16,033 bases of DNA from RGIG3009 sp045601465 (GCA_045601465.1 JAZRZU010000073.1:1-16033), one strand, 5' to 3'. Positions 1-6,410 are shown, numbered from the stretch's first letter. The notes: generated from the letters alone by a model not told the origin. Made by a program: numbers and translations.

Positions 1-23
1 TACACATCCTTTTCGTTTGTTGT

Positions 24-56
24 AACGCGCCGTGCACAGCACGGGGCGTTGTTTTT
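24..56 (+). terminator. Intrinsic terminator of a gene left of the window
   Basis: A 12-bp stem with one mismatch (24-35 pairs with 39-50) and a 3-nt loop is followed by GTTTTT on the plus strand. The T run is on the plus side only, so it mainly ends a plus-strand transcript entering from the left. The T run overlaps the stop codon of the convergent lipoprotein gene, and the same hairpin could slow transcripts from that side. Confidence 0.75.
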
Positions 57-1074
57 ATGCTTCGGGCGTGTGATACGTGAATACAAGTCCCTTCGGTACC
101 GATTCAAATACCGCAAACACGGGCACAGCCGCCGCCACTTGCAATTTCGTCTCGCTGATGCGTGTTAGCGTCAACGTATTGCCGTTCAAGTCTTTTACTG
201 TCACGGTATTGCCGTTTTCGGCAACCGATTTCAAATCGTCGCCGTCGCCACGGCCAACGTAATAATAGTTGCCTTGGAACACGTTGCAATCGGGTTTCAT
301 ATCTTCGCGCACTTCTTCGGGTAAACTGCTCAGCGGATCACCCAGTCCCACCCCCGCCGACAATTCTTCTACCAAAGTCAGCGACACGATTTGCAGGGTT
401 CCCTTTTCCAGATACATCGCTTCCCAGTACCCGTTTTTCAGCGTTACCGCCGTATAGTTCGGCACCGTAGTCGTGGCTTTCGTTGTGGTAGCCACCGTGG
501 TTTTCACCGTTGTCTTTTCGGTTTTCGTGGTAGGTGCTTTGGTGGTAACGGTTTTGGACGCCGTGGTGGTCACCAACGCATTCTCGGCTACCGATGTCTT
601 GATGTTTGCCTGCACATCCAGTTCTTGCATTTCCGAATCCACCGTGTTTTTCAAGGTTTCCAACACCGTGGCGGTGTTCACCGTTTCACTGCGAATCTCG
701 GCCACTTCAATGTTCACCGTTACGTCTTTTTTTACGAAGCCGTCGTTGTTTGCCACCGTGATCAGGCTATCCACTACTGTGGCGATCGCCCCCGTTTTTA
801 CGGTCATTTTTTCTGCCACCTGCTTAGCATCGGCATTCACGGGCTCCACCGCCAACACGGTACCGGCGGCATCCAGATACAGTTTAAACTGCGGGTTGAT
901 GGTCACCAGCACCACCGAAACGTATCCTGTGGGTTTTTCAAACGTCGCTTGGGTCACGGTGGTCGTTGTTGTCACTTGCGGTGCGGCATCCGGTTTGGTC
1001 ACGTCGTTACCGCACGCTGACAACAATGTCAGCAACAACACGACCGCCAACAAACACGCCCATACTTTTTTCAT
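55..1074 (-). CDS. Lipoprotein with RsgI-like extracytoplasmic domain and Thr-rich linker
   Basis: This is a predicted 339-residue lipoprotein anchored on the outer face of the cell membrane. Residues 1-21 form a lipoprotein signal peptide (charged MKK, hydrophobic core, lipobox LSAC with Cys21). After a short Thr run (35-39), residues about 51-125 resemble the middle domain of RsgI-type anti-sigma factors: VTINPQFKLYLD, then AVEPVNADAK, then a helix and a short strand. Residues about 164-206 are a Thr/Lys/Ala linker typical of a wall-spanning spacer. The C-terminal 130 residues (GYWEAMYLEKG onward) look beta-rich and I do not recognise them. I chose the ATG at 1072-1074 because GGAGGGG lies 7 nt upstream and the signal peptide starts there; an in-frame ATG lies 8 codons further upstream. 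No cytoplasmic anti-sigma domain or sigma-factor gene is visible. The function is unknown; sensing or scaffolding at the envelope is an inference. Confidence 0.8.
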   Translation of the reverse strand: MKKVWACLLAVVLLLTLLSACGNDVTKPDAAPQVTTTTTVTQATFEKPTGYVSVVLVTINPQFKLYLDAAGTVLAVEPVNADAKQVAEKMTVKTGAIATVVDSLITVANNDGFVKKDVTVNIEVAEIRSETVNTATVLETLKNTVDSEMQELDVQANIKTSVAENALVTTTASKTVTTKAPTTKTEKTTVKTTVATTTKATTTVPNYTAVTLKNGYWEAMYLEKGTLQIVSLTLVEELSAGVGLGDPLSSLPEEVREDMKPDCNVFQGNYYYVGRGDGDDLKSVAENGNTVTVKDLNGNTLTLTRISETKLQVAAAVPVFAVFESVPKGLVFTYHTPEA

Positions 1075-1129
1075 AATTTCCCCTCCAACACTCATCATTT
1101 AACGTCTGCAACCGCAGCGGAACGATCCG

Positions 1130-1186
1130 AAATGGGGGAGATACCAATCGAGCGAAAAACGTTCGCACCGTCTTGCTCTCCCATTT
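1130..1186 (-). other. Structured 5' leader of the lipoprotein mRNA
   Basis: The leader between the predicted start of transcription (about 1193) and the start codon at 1074 is about 118 nt. It can fold into an outer stem of 10 bp with a CC bulge (1177-1186 pairs with 1130-1141). Nested inside is a GCGAA/TTCGC hairpin (1152-1156 with 1162-1166). I do not recognise a known riboswitch class. Confidence 0.35.
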
Positions 1187-1199
1187 AATCATCATGCTC

Positions 1200-1228
1200 A
1201 TTATACTATACCGTTTTTAATTATGCAA
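1200..1228 (-). promoter_or_regulatory. Sigma-A promoter of the lipoprotein gene
   Basis: Read on the minus strand, the -35 is TTGCAT (1223-1228), the spacer is 17 bp and the -10 is a perfect TATAAT (1200-1205). It lies between the acetyltransferase stop and the lipoprotein gene and predicts a leader of about 118 nt. Confidence 0.75.
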
Positions 1229-1254
1229 GTTGGCTTGGCAAACTCAGTGCCATT

Positions 1255-1692
1255 TTATTTTTTCATTTCCCTGTACGGCAGGGCGGTGAAACCGCATTTT
1301 TCATACAGTTTGACGGCTCTTTCGTTTTCTTCTTCCACTTCTAAACGGAAGATGCAGTCGGGGTACGTTTGGATGATAAACTCCATAAACGCTTTCCCGA
1401 TGCCACTGCCTCGGTATTCCTCTTTGATATACAGATCTTCGATCCAAATACACGGTTTTCCGAATTCGGTGGAAAAGCTTTTGGCTACCATCGCATAACC
1501 TTGTATACCCTGTGAGTTTTCGAAGATATAACCTTCCAAATACGGGCTGTTATCGAGACATGCTTGGATATCGTTTAAAAAGATCTCGTCTGAGCCGTTA
1601 CTGAATACAGCGGGTGAGGCATAAAACACTTGCATCATTTTCAGTACGGCGGGTTTATCCTGTGCGGTTAATTTGCGGATTGTACTTTCCAT
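1255..1692 (-). CDS. GNAT family N-acetyltransferase
   Basis: A 145-residue single-domain acetyltransferase of the GNAT fold, expected to move an acetyl group from acetyl-CoA to an amine. The N-terminus (TIRKLTAQDKPAVLKMM) is the usual first strand and helix. Residues 86-100 contain the acetyl-CoA loop of motif A (DLYIKEEYRGSGIGK, with R94-x-x-G-x-G). Residues 124-135 (NERAVKLYEKCGF) carry the typical Asn and Tyr near the C-terminus. The substrate cannot be read from the sequence. The start at 1690-1692 has a GGAG about 10 nt upstream. It has its own promoter (1731-1759), and no clear terminator separates it from the lipoprotein gene, so some readthrough is possible. Confidence 0.88.
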   Translation of the reverse strand: MESTIRKLTAQDKPAVLKMMQVFYASPAVFSNGSDEIFLNDIQACLDNSPYLEGYIFENSQGIQGYAMVAKSFSTEFGKPCIWIEDLYIKEEYRGSGIGKAFMEFIIQTYPDCIFRLEVEEENERAVKLYEKCGFTALPYREMKK

Positions 1693-1730
1693 TTTGGTTA
1701 ATCTCCGTCATGTTTGAGTTTCACAAAGGG

Positions 1731-1759
1731 AGTATACCACGAAATTTTGTATTTCTCAA
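1731..1759 (-). promoter_or_regulatory. Sigma-A promoter of the GNAT gene
   Basis: On the minus strand the -35 is TTGAGA (1754-1759), the spacer is 17 bp and the -10 is TATACT (1731-1736), five of six matches in each box. It sits about 40 bp upstream of the GNAT start codon. Confidence 0.72.
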
Positions 1760-1831
1760 TGTGTTTTACAAAACAGCACGACGAAAGTGCGGTCGGTCGC
1801 ATGCAAATATCCGGTTGGCATGATACGGGCG

Positions 1832-1849
1832 GTGTCAAAAAACTGTAAA
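1832..1849 (+). promoter_or_regulatory. Possible Pho-box-like direct repeat upstream of pit
   Basis: Two imperfect copies of a CTGTCAT-like heptamer (GTGTCAA and CTGTAAA) are separated by AAAA, which matches the spacing of the enterobacterial Pho box. The site ends about 20 bp upstream of the pit -35 box. The A/T richness of the region makes a chance match quite possible. Confidence 0.2.
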
Positions 1850-1868
1850 TTTTTATTAAATGAAACTA

Positions 1869-1897
1869 TTTACTTATCATTTGTCAAGTGTTATACT
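1869..1897 (+). promoter_or_regulatory. Sigma-A promoter of the pit-DUF47 operon
   Basis: The -35 is TTTACT (1869-1874), the spacer is 17 bp and the -10 is TATACT (1892-1897). It faces away from the GNAT promoter and gives a leader of about 45 nt. Confidence 0.65.
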
Positions 1898-1948
1898 ATC
1901 TCTGTGAAAAAGTCATTTTAATTTTCGCAGAATAAATGGGAGATGTTT

Positions 1949-3001
1949 ATGGATTCGATTTTAGGGTTCTGGAATCAAATGGTCGCCAATCCGCTGTTGT
2001 TTATTGCGGTTGTATTGACACTCGGTGTTATTTTGGTCAATGGTTGGACCGATGCGCCGAATGCCATTGCCACGTGTGTGGTTACACGGTGCATGCCGCC
2101 CAAAGCGGCGATTTTAATGGCGGCGGTTTTTAATTTCCTGGGCGTGTTTGTGATGACGCTGCTTAACGCCACCGTAGCGGAAACCATTACCAAAATGGTG
2201 GATTTCGGTACTGATCCGGATCAAGCGATCATTGCGTTAAGCGCTGCCTTATTCGCCATTGTGTTATGGGCAACGCTCGCATGGGTCTTTGGTATCCCGA
2301 CCAGCGAAAGCCATGCGTTGATTGCCGGCTTGACCGGTAGTGCCATTGCGTTGCACGGCAGTTTTGACGGTGTGAACGGCGGCGAATGGGTCAAGGTCGT
2401 TTACGGTATCTTCATTTCGGTCGCTCTCGGCTTTGGGTTGGGTTGGCTGACGTGTAAGGGTGTTACGGCGGCTTTCCGCAAGGCAAATCGTCCCAAAACT
2501 GAACCGTTTTTTAAGGGCGCACAGATCATGGGCGCCGCCTCCATGGCGTTCATGCATGGCGCACAGGATGGTCAAAAATTTATGGGTGTTATCTTGTTGT
2601 GCGTGTATATGTCCAAGGGGCAAGCGTTACCGTCCGATATCCACATTCCGTTATGGTTAATGGTGGTATGCTCGGTGGTGATGGCGGCCGGTACGGCGAT
2701 GGGTGGTAAAAAGATTATCAAATCCGTCGGTATGGACATGGTGAGATTGGAAAAATATCAGGGATTTTCGGCGGATATTGCTGCCGCATTCTCGTTGTTG
2801 TTCTGCTCGGTATTTAGTTTGCCGGTCTCCACGACCCATGCGAAGACCACTTCCATCATGGGTGTTGGTGCTGTTAAACGAGTCTCCGCTATCAATTTCG
2901 GCGTTGTCAAAGAAATGGTCCTGACCTGGGTACTTACCTTCCCCGGTTGCGGACTGGTTGGTTTCTTGATGACACGATTGTTTATGGCAATTTTCATGTA
3001 A
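1949..3001 (+). CDS. pit: Inorganic phosphate transporter, PiT family
   Basis: A 350-residue membrane protein of the PiT family, which imports inorganic phosphate driven by a proton or sodium gradient. Both PiT signature repeats are visible: NGWTDAPNAIA (31-41) in the first half and HGAQDGQKFMG (203-213) in the second. Conserved segments IPTSESHALIAG (117-128) and PVSTTHAKT (292-300) are also present. About ten hydrophobic segments are spread along the chain, and the length is normal for bacterial members. I start at the ATG at 1949 because GGGAG (1938-1942) is 6 nt upstream of it; an ATG at 1943 is too close to that site. The gene is followed after 16 nt by its DUF47 partner. Whether it uses sodium or protons cannot be told. 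Confidence 0.93.
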   Translation: MDSILGFWNQMVANPLLFIAVVLTLGVILVNGWTDAPNAIATCVVTRCMPPKAAILMAAVFNFLGVFVMTLLNATVAETITKMVDFGTDPDQAIIALSAALFAIVLWATLAWVFGIPTSESHALIAGLTGSAIALHGSFDGVNGGEWVKVVYGIFISVALGFGLGWLTCKGVTAAFRKANRPKTEPFFKGAQIMGAASMAFMHGAQDGQKFMGVILLCVYMSKGQALPSDIHIPLWLMVVCSVVMAAGTAMGGKKIIKSVGMDMVRLEKYQGFSADIAAAFSLLFCSVFSLPVSTTHAKTTSIMGVGAVKRVSAINFGVVKEMVLTWVLTFPGCGLVGFLMTRLFMAIFM

Positions 3002-3017
3002 GAAAGGATGTTGTATC

Positions 3018-3638
3018 ATGGCAAAAGGCGATAAGTTTTATTTTGAAAATTTAGTACAGAGCACCGTCTATTCCGGACAAGCTGCCGCTTATTTGGTGGA
3101 GTGTTTGGAACAGTATGACCGTGAAAAAATGGAAGAAAGATTGCACAAGATGCATGAGTTTGAGCATAGTGCAGACGGTGTGAAACATCAAATGTCCGAT
3201 GCGCTTGCCAAGGCGTTCGTAACACCGGTTGACCGTGAGGACCTGGACTTGGTCAGCCAAAAGTTGGACGACGTAACCGATATTATCGAGGAAATCTTAC
3301 AGCAGTTTTATATGTATGATATCAAAACGGTGTTGCCGGGTGCGGTTTCGTTTGCCGCTTTGTTGGTGAAATCCTGCACCTTGTTGGGTGAGGTCGTACA
3401 AGAATTCGAAAACTTTAAGCGTTCTAAGAAGATCCTTCAACTGATCATTGAACTCAACAGCGTGGAAGAAGAATGTGACAAGCTATTCTTGCAATCCATG
3501 CGGGAGTTGACTACCCAGTCGACCGATGTGCTGGAAACGGTTTCGTGGCGCAAAATTTATCAGTGCTTTGAAGCGTGCTCCGATGCTTGCGAGCATGCCG
3601 CAGAGTGTGTACGCTCGGTTATTATTAAAAACACGTAA
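3018..3638 (+). CDS. DUF47 (PhoU-like) partner of the phosphate transporter
   Basis: A 206-residue, almost entirely helical and acidic protein of the DUF47 family, which has a PhoU-like three-helix-bundle fold. The N-terminal section (FYFENLVQSTVYSGQAA) and the EFEHSADGVKHQMSDAL segment with following TPVDREDLDLVSQKLDDVTD (a conserved block near residues 75-95) are typical. Members are nearly always encoded next to PiT transporters and are thought to modulate phosphate uptake from the cytoplasmic side; that role is inferred from the family. It lies 16 nt after pit behind an AGAAAGGATG ribosome binding site and ends just before a strong terminator. Confidence 0.9.
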   Translation: MAKGDKFYFENLVQSTVYSGQAAAYLVECLEQYDREKMEERLHKMHEFEHSADGVKHQMSDALAKAFVTPVDREDLDLVSQKLDDVTDIIEEILQQFYMYDIKTVLPGAVSFAALLVKSCTLLGEVVQEFENFKRSKKILQLIIELNSVEEECDKLFLQSMRELTTQSTDVLETVSWRKIYQCFEACSDACEHAAECVRSVIIKNT

Positions 3639-3642
3639 TCAC

Positions 3643-3677
3643 AAAAAAACGGGTCGCCGACAGCGACCCGTTTTTTT
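3643..3677. terminator. Bidirectional terminator between pit-DUF47 and tspO
   Basis: A perfect 9-bp stem (3649-3657 with 3663-3671) and a 5-nt loop are flanked by seven A on the left and seven T on the right, so it works on both strands. It ends the phosphate operon on the plus strand and tspO on the minus strand, whose stop codon lies inside the T run. Confidence 0.92.
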
Positions 3678-4146
3678 ATCGATTGAGCAGATAATAGCCC
3701 AAATTCAGGTATCCCGCAAACAACAACCACAGCAGATACGGGATCATGAGGCGGAAAGCCGTGCGGCTAACAGCACGGAAACCCACCATGGTCAACAGCA
3801 CCAGTGCGATGAGCAGCAGTAGCCAGAAAAAGGCGAACAAGCGCCATTCCAAGCGGAAGAAAAACAACGACCACAAGGCATTGACAATGACCTGTAACAA
3901 ATACAGGCGCAGCGCCGGGCCTCGGTCTAAATCGTTGCTGGCGAACACTAGGTAGGCGGCAACCGCCATGAGGGTATACAGAATACTCCACACCACCGGG
4001 AACAACCAAGCGGGTGGTGCCAGCGGCGGTTGAACCAGCGTATCTATGTTAAATCCTCCGCCGAGCAAGACACCGATACCGGCAAATAAGTAGGTGTACA
4101 ACAGAAAAAATAACAAGGCTTTCCAATCAATTTTGGGTCGAGTCAT
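3676..4146 (-). CDS. tspO: TspO/MBR family tryptophan-rich membrane protein
   Basis: A 156-residue membrane protein of the TspO/peripheral benzodiazepine receptor family, whose members have five transmembrane helices and bind porphyrins and other small hydrophobic ligands. Diagnostic segments are PPLAPPAWLFPVVWSILYTL (40-59), NALWSLFFFRLEW (89-101) and PYLLWLLFAGYLNLGYYLLN (136-155), in the normal order. I begin at the ATG at 4144-4146, with GGGAG about 9 nt upstream; the frame stays open further upstream but that stretch contains the galU terminator and encodes nothing membrane-like. The start codon is the last part of a perfect inverted repeat (see the entry at 4144-4179). Its role in an anaerobe is not clear; heme or porphyrin handling and stress sensing are family-level possibilities. 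Confidence 0.9.
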   Translation of the reverse strand: MTRPKIDWKALLFFLLYTYLFAGIGVLLGGGFNIDTLVQPPLAPPAWLFPVVWSILYTLMAVAAYLVFASNDLDRGPALRLYLLQVIVNALWSLFFFRLEWRLFAFFWLLLLIALVLLTMVGFRAVSRTAFRLMIPYLLWLLFAGYLNLGYYLLNR

Positions 4147-4179
4147 ACTATCGTCTCCCTTCGTATTATCGATAGTATG
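4144..4179 (-). promoter_or_regulatory. Perfect inverted repeat over the tspO -10 region and start codon
   Basis: CATACTATCG (4144-4153) and CGATAGTATG (4170-4179) form a perfect 10-bp inverted repeat with a 16-nt spacer. On the minus strand one arm touches the -10 box and the other ends in the tspO ATG, with the Shine-Dalgarno sequence in the spacer. It could be an operator or, in a longer transcript, a start-site hairpin. Confidence 0.5.
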
Positions 4180-4193
4180 CCCAATGCCGTAAA
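4165..4193 (-). promoter_or_regulatory. Probable tspO promoter
   Basis: On the minus strand the -35 is TTTACG (4188-4193), the spacer is 17 bp and the -10 is GATAAT (4165-4170). The -35 box shares bases with the T run of the galU terminator. The leader would be only about 10-15 nt. Confidence 0.5.
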
Positions 4194-4227
4194 AATATGA
4201 ATCCTGCACGAATACCGTGCAGGATTC
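4191..4227 (-). terminator. Intrinsic terminator of galU
   Basis: A perfect 12-bp stem (4199-4210 with 4216-4227) with a 5-nt loop is followed on the minus strand by ATATTTTT. It starts 9 nt after the galU stop codon. Confidence 0.88.
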
Positions 4228-4235
4228 AGAACGTG

Positions 4236-5111
4236 TTATAAAGTTTTGACCAGGTCTTTGAGGTAGGTGGCAAAGTCTTTTCCGACTTCGGGGTGTTTCA
4301 GCGCAACCTCGCAAGTAGCTTGCAGAATACCGAGCTTGTTGCCCATGTCATAGCGGATACCGGTGAAATCCACACCGGTCATGCCGGTGGTGCGTGCCAG
4401 TTTCATCATAGCGTCGGTGAGTTGGATCTCGCCGCCGGCTCCTGGAGGGGTGTTGTCCAGAATATCAAAGATCTCGGGCGGTAATACGCACCGTCCCAAA
4501 ATGGAAAACAGGGATAAAATCTCATGCGGTTTGGGTTTTTCAATCATATCCGTAACGGTATAAAGATTGTCGTGGAGTAACGACACAGCTAAGCTGGAAT
4601 ATTTTTGGATCTGCTCCGCCGTGACCTCTTTGATACCGACGACACCTTTTCCGTATTCTTCGTATGCACGGCACAGCTGTCCGCAAGCCGGGTCCTCTCC
4701 GATGATGACGTCATCACCATATAAAACGGCGAACGGTTCATTACCCACAAAAGAACGGGCGCAACCGATCGCATGACCGAGCCCCTTGGTTTCTTTTTGA
4801 CGAATAAAGGTGATATTCGCCAAATTGGTGATGCGGTTGAGTTGGTCTAACGTTTCGGTTCGACCGCTTGCCGCTAAGCGCTGTTCCAGTTCAATGCTGT
4901 GGTCAAAGTGGTCTTCGATGATCCCTTTTCCACGATTGGTAATGATCAGAATGTCGGTGATGCCGGAGGCAACCGCTTCTTCGACAATGTACTGGATAGC
5001 GGGCTTGTCCACAATGGGTAACATTTCCTTGGGTATTGCCTTGGATGCCGGTAAGACACGGGTGCCGAGTCCCGCTGCGGGGATAACGGCTTTGCGAATA
5101 CGAGTAGCCAT
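4236..5111 (-). CDS. galU: UTP-glucose-1-phosphate uridylyltransferase
   Basis: A 291-residue nucleotidyltransferase that makes UDP-glucose from UTP and glucose-1-phosphate in the cytoplasm, feeding cell-surface glycan synthesis. Visible motifs are the nucleotide loop AAGLGTRVLPASKAIPKEML (12-31), TKGLGHA (108-114), the metal-binding YGDDV (131-135), EKPKP (191-195) and PGAGGEIQLTDAM (223-235). I start at the ATG at 5109-5111, 8 nt after AAGGAG; an in-frame GTG three codons upstream is too close to that site. It lies 15 nt after the zinc-finger membrane gene and is probably co-transcribed with it. Two spots usually conserved in GalU differ: YSSL where YGI/V is typical, and EILSLFSILGR where APSNLAIxGR is typical. 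These could tune the sugar site; the overall assignment is still firm. Confidence 0.92.
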   Translation of the reverse strand: MATRIRKAVIPAAGLGTRVLPASKAIPKEMLPIVDKPAIQYIVEEAVASGITDILIITNRGKGIIEDHFDHSIELEQRLAASGRTETLDQLNRITNLANITFIRQKETKGLGHAIGCARSFVGNEPFAVLYGDDVIIGEDPACGQLCRAYEEYGKGVVGIKEVTAEQIQKYSSLAVSLLHDNLYTVTDMIEKPKPHEILSLFSILGRCVLPPEIFDILDNTPPGAGGEIQLTDAMMKLARTTGMTGVDFTGIRYDMGNKLGILQATCEVALKHPEVGKDFATYLKDLVKTL

Positions 5112-5126
5112 TTTTAACACTCCTTA

Positions 5127-6101
5127 TTACATAGATAAGAGGAACAATACCACGTAGGTGATCACGACGAGTATCAGGTCGGGGGCAACCGCTAAGCCGA
5201 ACGAAACACCGCCCGATTTTCGGAAGCTTTCGTCGTAAGGGGAGGGGGGTTGATCGCTAAACTTTTTGGCTTTGTGCAGGATGGTGCGCATATACAGGTA
5301 ATTACCGAACACACCGATCAGCACCCGTATGGTTATCAGCAAAAACGACGACAGCGCCAAAATTGACCAAAGCAGACGGCCTTGTTCGGATGCCACGATG
5401 GCTTGTGCCATCTGCCAAACAGCGTCCATGGTGTTACCGGTGATTTTGCTTTCAAACTGCGTCATAATGGATTCGCCCAAAAAACTAAACAGGGTCAGTA
5501 GTGCAAAGGAAATGCCGCCTGTCAAAAAGTTTTTACGATAGAGCAGCCAGTTGTAAGAGAATAAAAAGGCTGACCAGTTCCAAGAAGCTTTGGGCCCGCC
5601 GTTTGCCATGCGATGGAAACGGGGGAGGTAGTAGGCGGAATTCGGACCGATTAACTGGGCGATCGTGTCCACCGGTACTCCGTCAATCGTTTCGGTACGG
5701 GGAATACCGCCGTACGGGTCTTGTAGCGGCGGCTGACCGAACGGGGAGTGCGTGCCGGTATGCGGCGGGGTATACTGTCCGACAGGGGGACGGCCCGGTG
5801 CCGGGGGCGGATTGTCCCAATCCTGCGACTCGAATTCATATCCGCACTTGGCGCAAAACTCCGAAAACTCGGGATTATCATATCCGCAGCGCTCACACCG
5901 TTTGGTGATTTGCGGTTGTTTGTCGGGGACTTGATCCCAAGAACGGTCGGTGCCGTGCAGCTCGACAAAATGACAATGTCCTTCTTTTCGCCAACAGTCC
6001 CGATGGTGCGGAGCGCCGCAATCGGGGCAGGTGATGATATCGTCTTGTTCCCCGAAATATTGTCCGCAAACCGGACAGCGTTGACCTTCGTAAAAGAACA
6101 T
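5127..6101 (-). CDS. RING-like zinc-finger and zinc-ribbon membrane protein (DUF2628-like)
   Basis: A 324-residue protein with two zinc modules, a Pro-rich linker and a membrane domain. Residues 9-43 carry a RING-like cluster of ligands (C9, C12, C25, C28, H32 or H33, C36, C43), resembling the prokaryotic RING finger family 1. Residues 69-86 form a zinc ribbon (C69-x2-C72, C83-x2-C86). Residues 98-130 are Pro/Gly-rich. The remainder contains the DUF2628 hallmark NWSAFLFSYNWLLYRKNF (175-192) and three to four hydrophobic helices at about 194-213, 243-270 and 303-323. The ATG at 6099-6101 has AAGGTG about 10 nt upstream; a TTG just before it is less likely. It is the first gene of a pair with galU. 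The function is unknown; a membrane-anchored protein with cytoplasmic zinc fingers is the fair description. Confidence 0.85.
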   Translation of the reverse strand: MFFYEGQRCPVCGQYFGEQDDIITCPDCGAPHHRDCWRKEGHCHFVELHGTDRSWDQVPDKQPQITKRCERCGYDNPEFSEFCAKCGYEFESQDWDNPPPAPGRPPVGQYTPPHTGTHSPFGQPPLQDPYGGIPRTETIDGVPVDTIAQLIGPNSAYYLPRFHRMANGGPKASWNWSAFLFSYNWLLYRKNFLTGGISFALLTLFSFLGESIMTQFESKITGNTMDAVWQMAQAIVASEQGRLLWSILALSSFLLITIRVLIGVFGNYLYMRTILHKAKKFSDQPPSPYDESFRKSGGVSFGLAVAPDLILVVITYVVLFLLSM

Positions 6102-6124
6102 CAAAGTTTCACACCTTTTTTCAA

Positions 6125-6152
6125 ATTATATCGTTATTTTACCGCATGTCAT
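6125..6152 (-). promoter_or_regulatory. Probable promoter of the zinc-finger gene and galU
   Basis: On the minus strand the -35 is ATGACA (6147-6152), the spacer is 16 bp and the -10 is a perfect TATAAT (6125-6130), about 24 bp upstream of the start codon. Confidence 0.6.
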
Positions 6153-6364
6153 CCGGTGTTACAACCGAATTATTAACACGCCCTGTACTTTCTTTGAAAG
6201 CAAATCGAATGTTTATGCGTACTTTCAGTTGCATTATAGCATAGTGTGTTAGGATTTTCAATGCTATATCCTGTATTCGTGCATGGCTGAAAGCAAATAA
6301 TTCGTAAAAAACATTGCGACACAATATGAAAGAAATTTACTCACGCCCGCAGGTATACTTAGTT
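6153..6364. other. AT-rich spacer without a recognisable gene
   Basis: No convincing coding region is present. The stretch holds an 8-bp inverted repeat TATAGCAT/ATGCTATA (6235-6242 and 6261-6268), an outer complementary pair CTTTCAG/CTGAAAG (6222-6228 and 6287-6293), and a direct repeat TGAAAGCAAAT (6195-6205 and 6288-6298). It is clearly more AT-rich than the flanking genes. It could contain a small RNA or a decayed sequence, but nothing identifies it. Confidence 0.4.
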
Positions 6365-6410
6365 GAAAAGAAACAACCTTTGCCTACCTAGACAAAGGTT
6401 GTTTCTTTTC
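6365..6410 (-). terminator. Terminator of tRNA-Thr
   Basis: A perfect 18-bp inverted repeat (6365-6382 with 6393-6410) with a 10-nt loop starts directly after the tRNA CCA end on the minus strand. The last bases of the stem are TTTCTTTTC, serving as the T-rich release tract. Confidence 0.85.

Noticed and set aside
559..583. Thr codon repeats as a possible repeat array
   Set aside because: The repetition reflects a low-complexity Thr-rich linker in the lipoprotein rather than a CRISPR array or mobile repeat; units are not identical and no spacers exist.
391..1102. Long plus-strand open frames opposite the lipoprotein gene
   Set aside because: They are antisense shadows with biased, repetitive composition (His/Arg/Phe or Val/Thr rich), no ribosome binding sites and no family resemblance, while the minus-strand gene has a signal peptide, promoter and ribosome binding site.
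1007..1201. Upstream reading frame in the lipoprotein leader
   Set aside because: The ATG lies almost at the predicted transcription start with no ribosome binding site, and the frame continues into the lipoprotein gene in another phase.
3643..3677. Striking A-run/hairpin/T-run palindrome
   Set aside because: Fully explained as a bidirectional intrinsic terminator between two convergent genes.
6139..6324. Possible 61-residue small protein on the minus strand in the gene-free spacer
   Set aside because: It would need a TTG start without a ribosome binding site, and its frame runs through the promoter of the zinc-finger gene. I recognise no homologue.
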